Below are positions 16,364 to 24,855 of a DNA stretch of 54,862 bases, piece by piece. Position numbers and translations under genes: made by a program. How positions within the stretch are numbered: position 1 is the first letter of the stretch; each line of letters begins with the position of its first letter. The DNA is taken from contig MHAR01000008.1 of the NCBI GenBank assembly GCA_001803045.1, forward strand, positions 1-54,862, given 5' to 3'. The notes under the pieces are model-generated. The model was not told where the DNA came from. It saw only the letters and a list, made by a program, of their open reading frames with translations, and did not search any database. This DNA comes from Ignavibacteria bacterium RIFOXYB12_FULL_35_14 (GTDB taxonomy: Bacteria > Bacteroidota > Ignavibacteria > Ignavibacteriales > Ignavibacteriaceae).

Positions 16364-17836
16364 ATGATAAACTCTAAAGAACTACTGCAAAAATTTTCCC
16401 GGCGATTAGGAATACCTGAATCAGAAGGAAAATTAAGTCTTGAAATTTTTGCAAAACTCATTTCACAAAAGCTTGGATTTGGTGATGAAGTTGAGATTGA
16501 TTCATTGGGATATTTTGCATATAAAAAAGTTAAACCGGTTCATTCAGAAAGCGATGAATATCAAAAAATCATACTTTTTTCTGAAGAAAAAATATCAGGA
16601 CAAAATAAAAATTTCTTGCTGTTCTTTTTGCCTGATGATTCAAAGAAAGAGTTTCCGCATATTGATTCGTATTTAAATCTAAGTTTTGGAAAACCTTTAA
16701 TCACTTCCGAGAAGATTGCTGAGAGTGAATTTATTCTTTCTACCTCAAATAATGAAATGATCAGTTTGATTGAATCTAAAGCGGAAAAATTATTTTCTGA
16801 AGCCATAATTTACCGTAACACTGAAATAGCGCAGCAAGAATTTATTGTTGCTCCAAAAGACGAAGAAGTCTTATTTGATACGGGATCACGGGGAGAGCCT
16901 ATCGAAGAAATTGAAAAGGCAGAGACTGAGTTTGAACCTGATGAACCAATAATTGGTGATGAGAAAAAATTAAGCGAAACATTTGATGATTATGAATTAG
17001 TTGAACCGGGCAATGTGACATCCCTGGAAGAATCAGTGAGCGAAGATGAAAAAAATGCAAAATGGATTTTTGATGACCTTACCATTGAAGATGATATGGG
17101 AACAAATAATGAACTAAAATCCGATGTTACAATAAATGGTTATTCTGAAGTAAAAGATCCGTTCTCGAAAAAAACTACCATCACGGATTCTAGAAATCAA
17201 AATAATAATTTTAAAAAGCCATTAGATGTTAGCTTAGGGCTGAAACCGAAGAAGAACATAATGAGGAAGTTAGTTCCGGCATTAGTTGGATTGATAATTA
17301 TCGGCGCAGCAGCAGCCGGTGTGTATCTTAACTACGATAAAATAAAGAGTATGGTTTTTAGGGATGGCAGCAATATTTCCCAAACTGTTGTAGCTAAAAA
17401 GCGAATTGAACCAGTTGTAATTGACAGGACTTTTGAAATTCCAGTGACTTATCCATACAAATTAGAAAAAGAGAATGTAGATCAAATCCCGGATTCATTA
17501 ATAATAAACCCCGCAGTTTTTATTAGGAAGCATACTTTGCAAGCTGATGATTTAAGTAGCAGCGAATTGATTCCCAGTTCCGGAAATGGAATCAGTAATG
17601 AATTAGTTAGGGTGAAGGAAAATATTTATCAAAGGGGTTCACAATTTATAGTTCAAGTTTCTTCGTGGAAATCAAAATCAAAAGCTGAAAGAGAATTAAG
17701 AAAGTATATTGAGAATGGTTTTCGTGCAGACTTAATTGAAGAATCTTCAAACGATCTTGGAAAATATCACAGAGTTATGATTGGTGGTTTCAACTCGATT
17801 GTTGATGCAAATATTTTTTTAAATAAGAATAAATAA
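16364..17836 (+). CDS. HU/CCDC81-like plus SPOR-domain membrane protein
   Basis: The 490-aa protein has an HU/IHF-like N-terminus (LLQKFSRRLGIPESEGKLSL ... GDEVEIDSLGYFAYKKV, about residues 5-58) and a second, similar segment to about 115. A long acidic linker follows, then one membrane helix at about 303-322 (LVPALVGLIIIGAAAAGVYL) and a C-terminal SPOR domain at about 425-488 (QFIVQVSSWKSKSKAERELR ... HRVMIGGF). SPOR domains bind denuded septal peptidoglycan. The HU-like part would lie in the cytoplasm. This domain order is known in Bacteroidota as HU-CCDC81/SPOR proteins, and a division-linked role is probable. It lies 15 nt before tolQ. Confidence 0.85.
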   Translation: MINSKELLQKFSRRLGIPESEGKLSLEIFAKLISQKLGFGDEVEIDSLGYFAYKKVKPVHSESDEYQKIILFSEEKISGQNKNFLLFFLPDDSKKEFPHIDSYLNLSFGKPLITSEKIAESEFILSTSNNEMISLIESKAEKLFSEAIIYRNTEIAQQEFIVAPKDEEVLFDTGSRGEPIEEIEKAETEFEPDEPIIGDEKKLSETFDDYELVEPGNVTSLEESVSEDEKNAKWIFDDLTIEDDMGTNNELKSDVTINGYSEVKDPFSKKTTITDSRNQNNNFKKPLDVSLGLKPKKNIMRKLVPALVGLIIIGAAAAGVYLNYDKIKSMVFRDGSNISQTVVAKKRIEPVVIDRTFEIPVTYPYKLEKENVDQIPDSLIINPAVFIRKHTLQADDLSSSELIPSSGNGISNELVRVKENIYQRGSQFIVQVSSWKSKSKAERELRKYIENGFRADLIEESSNDLGKYHRVMIGGFNSIVDANIFLNKNK

Positions 17837-17851
17837 AGGAATAGTGTTGTT

Positions 17852-18508
17852 ATGAATTTATTTTCGATCTTTCTTAAGGGCGGCATTTTAATGTGGCCGA
17901 TTCTTCTCTGCTCAATTATAGGTTTAGCGGTAGTTATCGATAGGTATGTTGTAATCAGAAAAGCAAAAATAAATGTGCCGGCATTTATGGTTAGAATTAG
18001 AGGATTCATTAAGAAGAAAGATATTTCCGGTGCTGTGAGTCATTGTATGGAGGAAAAATCCCCCGTTGCAAATGTGGTAAGAAAAGGATTGAAAAAATAT
18101 AAACTCGGGCATGAACGGGTTAAAGAATCAATTGAGAATGCTGGAAGTCAAGAGGTAAGCAAATTGGAAAAAGGATTGCCCATACTTGCAACAATTTCCG
18201 GTATTGCTCCACTGTTAGGATTCCTCGGTACAGTAACCGGAATGATCTCGGCTTTTATGCGAATTGAAGATTTGCAAGGTTCTGCAAATCCAAGTGATCT
18301 TGCAGGCGGTATTTGGGAAGCATTGATAACAACTGCATTTGGTCTGATCGTAGGAATTCCTGCTCTTGCGCTTTATAATTATTTTGTCAGCGCAGTTAAA
18401 AAATTAGTCGGTGAAATTGAAATGGTAGCAAATGATGTTGTTGATGTTGTTCAGGATACATCAACAGCGCAAGCAGAACTTGATGAAGAAATTGAAATAG
18501 ATCTTTAG
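17852..18508 (+). CDS. MotA/TolQ/ExbB-family proton channel
   Basis: The 218-aa protein has three membrane helices, at about residues 11-30, 108-135 and 155-178. The MotA/ExbB signature is present: ATISGIAPLLGFLGTVTGMI and then GGIWEALITTAFGLIVGIPA. With the next protein it forms the proton-driven stator that powers TonB- or TolA-type proteins across the periplasm. It is followed by the ExbD-type gene after 9 nt and the TonB gene after that. Whether it is a TolQ (division) or ExbB (uptake) protein cannot be decided. The SPOR neighbour favours a Tol-like role, and the TonB and barrel neighbours favour uptake or export. Confidence 0.93.
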   Translation: MNLFSIFLKGGILMWPILLCSIIGLAVVIDRYVVIRKAKINVPAFMVRIRGFIKKKDISGAVSHCMEEKSPVANVVRKGLKKYKLGHERVKESIENAGSQEVSKLEKGLPILATISGIAPLLGFLGTVTGMISAFMRIEDLQGSANPSDLAGGIWEALITTAFGLIVGIPALALYNYFVSAVKKLVGEIEMVANDVVDVVQDTSTAQAELDEEIEIDL

Positions 18509-18517
18509 GATTGAAAA

Positions 18518-18922
18518 ATGAAATTTAAAACATCGAGTGAACCGTTAAGTATTTTTGCTTATTCATCATTAACAGACATTGTAATGCTGCTGCTGGTATT
18601 TTTCTTGCTTACTTCACAATTTGTAATGCAAACCGGTGTTAAGGTTAAGCTTCCGGGTTCAAAAACAAATGAACAGTCAATTCCTTCAAGACTGATAGTT
18701 ACTTTAACTACGGGTGGAGGAATATTTGTTGGCGATGAAGAAATTGGAATTAATGACCTTCCCGGAAAGCTTGAATCAATTAAGCTCGGAAAGTTGGAAG
18801 ATAATCTTATAATCAGGGCTGATAAATCTGTAGCTATCGATATGGTAATTAAAGTCATTGATGCGGCTAAATCAGTTGATATTGATAAATTTACTATCGA
18901 AACAGAAAGAGAAAAACTTTAA
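18518..18922 (+). CDS. ExbD/TolR-family biopolymer transport protein
   Basis: The 134-aa protein has one N-terminal membrane helix containing the essential Asp20 (SSLTDIVMLLLVFFLLTSQF), then the periplasmic ExbD/TolR domain with VKVKLPGSKT and NLIIRADKSVAIDMVIKVID. It is the partner of the TolQ/ExbB-type gene 9 nt upstream; the Asp carries protons through the stator. It is shorter than many TolR proteins only at the C-terminus, which ends ETEREKL. Confidence 0.93.
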   Translation: MKFKTSSEPLSIFAYSSLTDIVMLLLVFFLLTSQFVMQTGVKVKLPGSKTNEQSIPSRLIVTLTTGGGIFVGDEEIGINDLPGKLESIKLGKLEDNLIIRADKSVAIDMVIKVIDAAKSVDIDKFTIETEREKL

Positions 18923-18932
18923 GAAAATTAAC

Positions 18933-19631
18933 ATGACATATAATGCAATCAGAAATATGTCCTTCTCTTTTTCATTTCTATTCCATGTTTTTTTGCTATT
19001 AATTTTTTTGCTGATAACTATAACGCTTGATTACCCGCCTCGAGAGTATGTGGAATTGTCTTTCGGTCGATCCGGAGATATTGGGTCTTCTGGCGCTCAA
19101 GGAAATCAAATTGAAGAAGTTGAACAGCTATCAAGTCCGCAAGAAAAAAATCAGACTTTAGACAAAAGTGAAGATGTAAAAGAAGTTGAACTTCCTAAAG
19201 CAAAAAATACAGAGGAAGAAAACGTTATAAAACCTGCGGATAAGAATAAGGAAGTTGCATCAGTCAGCAATTCTAAAAGTGAACAAGAACCTAACTCGAA
19301 TGTTTCAACAGAAGCACAAGGCAATCAATTGCAAGGGGAGGGAAGCTTTGGTTTTGATATTGATTGGGGCGGAAAAGGTAAGCGACAAATTTGGAGCTAC
19401 CCGCTTCCGAAATATCCTGCAGGAGTTTACAAGGAAATTGATATCAAAATTATTTTCACGATCAAGCCCGATGGTTCTGTTGGTTCAGCAAGATTGCTGA
19501 CAAAAGCTGATACTAAGCTTGAAAATGCTGCATTAAACTCGCTTAGGCAATGGAGATTCGAACCATTGTCATCTTCTTACAAACAGATAGAACAAACTGC
19601 TATTATTGTTTTCCCGTATCGCCTTCAATAG
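18933..19631 (+). CDS. TonB-family energy transducer
   Basis: From ATG 18933 the protein has 232 aa. An upstream in-frame ATG at 18858 lies inside the ExbD gene and would put 25 extra residues before the anchor, so I prefer 18933. It has a short N-terminus, a membrane anchor at about residues 10-31 (FSFSFLFHVFLLLIFLLITI), and a charged, Glu/Lys-rich linker rather than the usual Pro-rich one. The TonB C-terminal domain is at about 155-230 (YPLPKYPAGVYKEIDIKIIF, then PDGSVGSARLL and AALNSLRQWRFEP). It closes the operon and meets a converging gene with a 29-bp overlap. Confidence 0.92.
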   Translation: MTYNAIRNMSFSFSFLFHVFLLLIFLLITITLDYPPREYVELSFGRSGDIGSSGAQGNQIEEVEQLSSPQEKNQTLDKSEDVKEVELPKAKNTEEENVIKPADKNKEVASVSNSKSEQEPNSNVSTEAQGNQLQGEGSFGFDIDWGGKGKRQIWSYPLPKYPAGVYKEIDIKIIFTIKPDGSVGSARLLTKADTKLENAALNSLRQWRFEPLSSSYKQIEQTAIIVFPYRLQ

Positions 19632-19905
19632 TATGGATAGGTTTGTAGTAAAGCCGGTAGAATAAATACTCACCGATGGTTAGAAGAGTCAAAGCAAAAG
19701 TATCTCTATCAAAATGAATCCCTAATCCCTTCGGTTCCATTACCGCTTTTGCAATTATGCTCGCTATTGACCAACCGACGGTAAACAAGACTGCTATCAA
19801 TCCAATATTTAAAAAAGCAGCAGATAATTTCTCTTCCTGCCATTTAGTTGTGAATATGACTAACGAAAAAATTAAGTGGATGAAAAATATTAATGAAATT
19901 ATCAT
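19603..19905 (-). CDS. Small unknown membrane protein
   Basis: The 100-aa protein has about three hydrophobic segments (IISLIFFIHLIFSLVIFTT; FLNIGLIAVLFTVGWSIASI; TFALTLLTIGEYLFYRLYY). I do not recognise a family. Its last 29 bp overlap the end of the tonB gene on the other strand, so it may end in the shared region. It follows the 167-aa membrane protein by 16 nt on the same strand and looks like the last gene of a four-gene minus-strand operon. Its position and clean hydrophobic pattern support a real gene. Confidence 0.6.
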   Translation of the reverse strand: MIISLIFFIHLIFSLVIFTTKWQEEKLSAAFLNIGLIAVLFTVGWSIASIIAKAVMEPKGLGIHFDRDTFALTLLTIGEYLFYRLYYKPIHTIEGDTGKQ

Positions 19906-19921
19906 AGTATAAATTTTTAAT

Positions 19922-20425
19922 TCATATACGCTTATTTCTTCTATTTATAAACGCCATACCGAGTAAACCGCCAATCAAACCAAAGATTGATGAAGTGATT
20001 GATGTAGCCATAAAAAAGTAGATAGAGTAGCTAAGTGAAAATCCTTTTGTCTGAATATCATCTGTCATCTTTTTGTATATCTTAAAAACCTCATCCAATA
20101 AATTTTGCGGTGCAAATGATCTGAAAGCAATCTCAACTTGCGGAAGTGATTTTACAAAATCGTTTGTTTGAAATATCGCCGTGAACGTAATTTCGAATAA
20201 GGTTGCGAAGACAGCAGAAAAAATACCTGTCATTAAACCAAATATTACGGCTTGTTTACCTGAAATTTTCTCTACGCTTTTATTAGATTTTTGATAAAGG
20301 TATAATGACAATCCTGCTGCAAATGGTATTATAAGGCAGCAGCTAATTTCCTTTAAACCCGGGACAATAGTTAATACCGATGCTCCAAAACCGCAGACAA
20401 GAGGTGAGATGAATTTACTTTTCAT
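19922..20425 (-). CDS. Unknown four-helix membrane protein
   Basis: This 167-aa protein has four predicted membrane helices: residues about 5-22, 27-45, 56-88 and 135-160 (SIYFFMATSITSSIFGLIGG), with a soluble loop (QVEIAFRSFAPQNLLDEVFK) between the third and fourth. The arrangement recalls the DUF4199-type membrane proteins of Bacteroidota, but I cannot confirm this. It overlaps the DUF2085 gene by 11 bp and so is probably co-translated with it. Confidence 0.65.
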   Translation of the reverse strand: MKSKFISPLVCGFGASVLTIVPGLKEISCCLIIPFAAGLSLYLYQKSNKSVEKISGKQAVIFGLMTGIFSAVFATLFEITFTAIFQTNDFVKSLPQVEIAFRSFAPQNLLDEVFKIYKKMTDDIQTKGFSLSYSIYFFMATSITSSIFGLIGGLLGMAFINRRNKRI

Positions 20426-20891
20426 AATTGCTTTGTGTTTTTAAGTAGTTTAGTTGTTCTAAAACGAATAGCAAAAGAGTTGAACCCAAAAGTAATCCGG
20501 TTACTAATGCAAATAATTTTGAGTAAGTGTAAATGCCAAGAGTAGTAAATGAAACATCAATTAACATTAAGATAAAAGAAGAAAGTAAAAAGTAAAAAGC
20601 TCTTTTGGGAATTTTTGTAAGGATTAGTGAAAACAGACCTGTTAAGAAAGCTCCCAAATAAATTCCAGTACATCTCGAGCAGACCAAAATATTTTCTCCC
20701 CAAAAACTAATTGTTTTTTCATGCGATTGATGGCAAACTTGTGAGTATGTTAAGTTTAGGAATGGTTTTGCAAATTGATAAACCTTTTCATGCTGGAAAA
20801 TTACCGGTGAGATTATTCCAAAACACAGTAAGCAAATAAAGATGAAGAAAATTATGAGATATTTTTTGGAATACATCTGCGAAAAAATCAT
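20415..20891 (-). CDS. DUF2085 membrane protein
   Basis: The 158-aa protein has the DUF2085 hallmark pair of motifs: VCHQSHEKTISFWGENILVC and then CSRCTGIYLGAF, after one N-terminal helix and before two more. The conserved Cys and His residues could bind metal or haem, but no function is established for the family. The gene overlaps the propeller gene by 4 bp (20888-20891) and the next membrane gene by 11 bp. Confidence 0.85.
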   Translation of the reverse strand: MIFSQMYSKKYLIIFFIFICLLCFGIISPVIFQHEKVYQFAKPFLNLTYSQVCHQSHEKTISFWGENILVCSRCTGIYLGAFLTGLFSLILTKIPKRAFYFLLSSFILMLIDVSFTTLGIYTYSKLFALVTGLLLGSTLLLFVLEQLNYLKTQSNYEK

Positions 20892-21733
20892 TCTTTTGAT
20901 TTATTAAATACAAAAATTTCTTTGGGTGTCAGCACATAAAGTTTATTATTCAGAACAGAACAGCTCAAAATTTTTAAGTCATTGTTAAATCCGATTAAAG
21001 CTATCTTATTTAGAATATTCTCACCAACTCCTATTAAGCTCATGTAAATTTCATTTTCATTATTTAGGATTAGGTTTACAAATGTAGTATTCAAATTTGT
21101 GAATGAATTGCCCAAATTAATTTTTTCTTTTCCATTTCCGAATTGATCGTAAAGAACAAGAAGGGAATCATCAAGGATGAGAATGGAATTATCAAAATTT
21201 ATTGCCAGCTTTTGAGGATTTTTCAGCGAAAATGTTCCCCAATCGAATCCGCCGAAGTTTTGAATGAAATTACCGAACAGATCAAATTTTAGAACGCGTA
21301 TATTTTCAGAATCTAAAACATAAAGATCACCCATAGAAGAAAGAGCGCAACTGAGCGGATAACCAAATCGTTCTTCCGGATTATCTCTTTCGCGGGTAGA
21401 TAATTCTGAAATGAAATTTAGATCCTTGTCGAATGCTTGTACTCGATGGTTTTGCTTATCACAGATGTAAACATTTAAAGGATTTGCGAAAACATCGGTA
21501 GGTGTATCAAATGCCGATTCGCCCCAGCCATAACCTCCGATTTCTTTGATTACATTTCCGAGAGTATCAAGCTTAATTAGAGAATCATCGCCATCATCAG
21601 CAATGTAAATGAATCCTGAAGAAGTAATTGAAAATGCAGAGGCAGATGTGAATTTTCCAAATGAATAATTGAAAATATAAGTCTGACAAAAAATTGTAGT
21701 GGAAAAGAAAATTATTGCTAAAAAAGTCTTCAT
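20888..21733 (-). CDS. Secreted NHL-type beta-propeller protein
   Basis: This 281-aa protein has a signal peptide (KTFLAIIFFSTTIFCQ) and NHL-like blades with the recurring pattern of a Tyr/Val strand, D..N.R(V/I).(A/K)FD, then GNFI. Examples are FIYIADDGDDSLIKLDTLGN, VYICDKQNHRVQAFDKDLNF and LYVLDSENIRVLKFDLFGNF. Such propellers bind proteins or ligands in the periplasm or at the cell surface. It is the first gene of the four-gene minus-strand operon and presumably gives a soluble partner to the membrane proteins. The specific role is unknown. Confidence 0.8.
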   Translation of the reverse strand: MKTFLAIIFFSTTIFCQTYIFNYSFGKFTSASAFSITSSGFIYIADDGDDSLIKLDTLGNVIKEIGGYGWGESAFDTPTDVFANPLNVYICDKQNHRVQAFDKDLNFISELSTRERDNPEERFGYPLSCALSSMGDLYVLDSENIRVLKFDLFGNFIQNFGGFDWGTFSLKNPQKLAINFDNSILILDDSLLVLYDQFGNGKEKINLGNSFTNLNTTFVNLILNNENEIYMSLIGVGENILNKIALIGFNNDLKILSCSVLNNKLYVLTPKEIFVFNKSKE

Positions 21734-21792
21734 ATTGATAAGTTAAGATAGAAAATATTGATGAGGAAATAAACGTAGAAGGACGATTTTAA

Positions 21793-21823
21793 TTGTGTTA
21801 GTTGAGGTAAATATTTAAGTTTG
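21793..21823 (+). promoter_or_regulatory. Candidate promoter of the BrxD/BrxHI-like module
   Basis: TTG (21793-21795), 20 nt, TAAGTTTG (21816-21823), a full TAnnTTTG match. It leaves a leader of about 130 nt before the GTG start at 21961. Confidence 0.45.
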
Positions 21824-21960
21824 TGAAGAGTAGGTAGAGAACGTATACTTTATTTTTAGTAAAAGATGGCAAAGCTATATCCGGACAAATTACAATTCAA
21901 AAATAATTACGTATTTGCTTTTTTACAAAATTACTTTTTTAAAAAAGGAGAAATAAAGTT

Positions 21961-24855
21961 GTGAAAATTTTTAAAATTTTAGAAAAGTATTCTGATGTCG
22001 CAATAGATCAATTAGCTGCTGATAAAGTTGATGAATCTGCAAATTTACGACTGCCAAGAAATATTATTGTTCAGGAAATTATATCTGCTCTGAGTTCACT
22101 GACTTATGTTGCAGAAGCTTTAGCACCATCCAAACCACCGAACTATGCTTTCATCAAATTATTGCTCGAAGCACAAGATCATATGCTGCCTGTTGAAGGA
22201 TTTCAGGAAAAAGTAATGCAAGCTACATTTGAAATGACAACAAAAGCCCAGAGCGGTGAAGGTCTTTTAACTATAAAGAATTATAAGCTATATATAAACG
22301 TTTTGAAAAATGCCTGGGAAAGTGGTAACGAAATTGATAGAAGTGAAGCTCAGCTTTTAGAAGCCCTGAGAAATGAACTCGGGATCTGGACGAGGGAACA
22401 TTTGCTGCTTGAACACCATACGGAAATAAAAAAATTATGGGATGTCTCTGACTCTTACGTTGCCGCGAGAAATCGTCTTTTACTAACAGGATTAGTTTTG
22501 ACTTTTGAAAACAACTTTGTGATTGCTGAAGAAGTTGCTTTACAAATTCGCAGGGTTTGGGGAATAGATTTAGAAAAAGACTGCTATGAACGAATGTTAA
22601 ACGGTGTGAAGAATGAACAGCTTTATAATGCCTTGGAAAAAGTTGTGTTAATGGTTAGCGGTACAAAAGAAGAAAAAATAGAAAGAATTATTAATGCTCT
22701 AGTCCCGCCATTTGAATTTTTAGATACGATTTCAATTGATGAATTAAGAGAATATTGCAGGCAAAATAATATTCAGGTTTCAGGAAAGAAGTCAGACGTA
22801 ATTTCAAATATTATAAATCATTTTGAGCAGCGAAATGATTTGAAAACAACTGAAGAAGCAAAAGGCGAACCACTGCTTCCTTTGGAACCCGAAGAAAGAG
22901 AATTAAACAATGAATCCTTTTCAAGACTTTTAGAGAATCTTAATAATGATCAACTCTATGATATGCTTTCTAAAGGGTATTTAAAAACAAGCGGAACTAA
23001 AGAGGAGAAAATTAATAGGTTAGTTGAAAGTCCCTGGTCTGAAAAAAGTTTATTGAATAATCTCAGGAAAATAGAACTTTCAAATTTGTGTTGGAGATTA
23101 GGAATACCAATATCAGGGATTAAAAGTGAAATAATTGAAAGAGTAATTGAAGGTGCTTCAGTTAGATTTAGTGAATCCTATCAAAAGGCTGCTGAAGAAG
23201 ATCAAGAGGGCAGTATAGAAGCCAAACAACCAGATATAGAAGAAAAGACTTCCGATGTTGGTGAAATTGAAGATTTAAAAAAACAAATCGAATTGCCAAA
23301 AGCTTTTGAAGAAATAGCCGCGCAGTTTCCCGAACTTGAAAAAGATGAACAAATTATTCTTGCTCTTTTAAAAGAAACAAAATCTTTAACAGAACAGGAT
23401 ATAGAACGCGCGAGTAAAAGACACGGGCTTGGGTGGTTTTTAATTAAAGCACGCTTGTCGGAAATGATATATAAATTGCGAAAATCACATAAGATGCCAA
23501 TTCGGGTTAAAAGTGTGAGAAGCATAAATATTTATGAATGGATCGGTGAAAAATTAATAGAAAATAATTTAAATGAATCTAAAATATCCAAAGATATAAT
23601 TGATGCACTGAGACAAGGAGTAGTTCCCGAAAAGAATCTTGATGTATTACTTATTGGTCAATCAAAAACTCATCAGTATTTAAAAAATTTATTGGATGAA
23701 ACAAAAATTAATGAATCATTCTTTAAATTTATTAGAGGCCCTTATGGAGCAGGTAAAACATTTTTGTGTTCGTGGTTTAGAGAATATGCATTAAATAATG
23801 AATTTGCTGTTTCAACAGTAAACATTGGACCTGACCAACCTTTATCTGATTTACCGATTTTCTTTTCAGGTTTAATTAATGGTTTAAGAACTCTGGAAAA
23901 GAGAGACTCAAGTTCTTTGGTAGATATTTTAGAATTGTGGCTGCTTAACATTCATAGAAAGACTGCTCAAATTGAAGGAATGACTTCTTTGGAACCTTCA
24001 ATTCAAAAGCAATTAAGAACTATTGTTGAAAGAAGAGTCGAATCAGAACTTGCCTACTTAGCGGATTTAGATCCGGGTTTTGCTCCTGCGTTGCGGGCAT
24101 TTTATATAGCAAGAAGCAATGGTGATCAAGTTACAGCATCTACAGCCGTTGCATGGTTAAGTGGAAGCAGATCAATGTCCACAAGTAATCTTAGAGAGAT
24201 CGGCATTAAAGGTTATTTAGAACCCAATGAAGTATTCCCAAGAATAAGAGCACTCTTAGAAGTCATTAAAGGTGCTCGTTATCAGGGTTTATTGTTATTG
24301 GTGGATGAATTGGAATTAATAAGAAGATTTCCTCATACAAGACAACGCGAACAAGCATTAGAAATACTTCGTTTATTAATTGATGAATCAGGTAAAAACG
24401 GTTTCCCAGGATGTCTTTTAATTTTCACTGGTACAGATGCTTTTTTTGAGGATGATCGTGCCGGGCTTAAAAGTTATGAAGCTTTAGCTGACAGAGTAAT
24501 AGTCCCCAATGTTTCTGAAACAATAAGTAGCATGAGACAACCGGTCATAACTTTAGAAGGGTTGAACTATCAAAAACTATTAGATGTGGCAAAGAAGATA
24601 AGAGATATTCATGGTGTTGCTTATAATTGGAATAGTAAAGAAAAATTAACAGATGAAATGTTGGAAAATTTAGTCCGGGAATGGACTGCATTCGGGGAAG
24701 AACAAATTAAAAGAAAACCTCGTCCTGTTTTAAGAGAATTAATAATTATTCTTGATCTGTGTGAAGAAAATCCAGGTCTTTCATATACTGATTTGATGAA
24801 GGTCAATAATAACAAAAATAATATTGCCTCACAGATAACATCAATATTAAACTGA
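21961..24855 (+). CDS. BREX-type P-loop ATPase (BrxC/BrxD family) with TerB-like and SAP-like N-terminus
   Basis: This 964-aa protein starts at GTG, 10 nt after AAGGAG (21945-21950). The C-terminal half is a DUF2791-type ATPase: Walker A GPYGAGKT at 593-600, Walker B LLLLVDELE with Asp782-Glu783, and a TGTDAFFEDDRAG sensor region. This family appears as BrxC/BrxD in BREX phage-defence loci. The first 160 residues are helical, with a TerB-like segment. Residues 218-290 and 329-398 are two copies of one unit, each made of two SAP-like helical motifs (QLY ... SGTKEEKI.R, then EL...C ... SG.KS..I), which suggests DNA binding. Residues 440-525 look winged-helix-like. No methylase, PglZ or other BREX gene is nearby. 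Confidence 0.8.
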   Translation: MKIFKILEKYSDVAIDQLAADKVDESANLRLPRNIIVQEIISALSSLTYVAEALAPSKPPNYAFIKLLLEAQDHMLPVEGFQEKVMQATFEMTTKAQSGEGLLTIKNYKLYINVLKNAWESGNEIDRSEAQLLEALRNELGIWTREHLLLEHHTEIKKLWDVSDSYVAARNRLLLTGLVLTFENNFVIAEEVALQIRRVWGIDLEKDCYERMLNGVKNEQLYNALEKVVLMVSGTKEEKIERIINALVPPFEFLDTISIDELREYCRQNNIQVSGKKSDVISNIINHFEQRNDLKTTEEAKGEPLLPLEPEERELNNESFSRLLENLNNDQLYDMLSKGYLKTSGTKEEKINRLVESPWSEKSLLNNLRKIELSNLCWRLGIPISGIKSEIIERVIEGASVRFSESYQKAAEEDQEGSIEAKQPDIEEKTSDVGEIEDLKKQIELPKAFEEIAAQFPELEKDEQIILALLKETKSLTEQDIERASKRHGLGWFLIKARLSEMIYKLRKSHKMPIRVKSVRSINIYEWIGEKLIENNLNESKISKDIIDALRQGVVPEKNLDVLLIGQSKTHQYLKNLLDETKINESFFKFIRGPYGAGKTFLCSWFREYALNNEFAVSTVNIGPDQPLSDLPIFFSGLINGLRTLEKRDSSSLVDILELWLLNIHRKTAQIEGMTSLEPSIQKQLRTIVERRVESELAYLADLDPGFAPALRAFYIARSNGDQVTASTAVAWLSGSRSMSTSNLREIGIKGYLEPNEVFPRIRALLEVIKGARYQGLLLLVDELELIRRFPHTRQREQALEILRLLIDESGKNGFPGCLLIFTGTDAFFEDDRAGLKSYEALADRVIVPNVSETISSMRQPVITLEGLNYQKLLDVAKKIRDIHGVAYNWNSKEKLTDEMLENLVREWTAFGEEQIKRKPRPVLRELIIILDLCEENPGLSYTDLMKVNNNKNNIASQITSILN

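Noticed and set aside
22612-23155. Leucine-zipper or coiled-coil reading of the repeated region
   Set aside because: The conserved positions (SG.K..(I/V)I) fit SAP-like helix pairs better than a heptad pattern.
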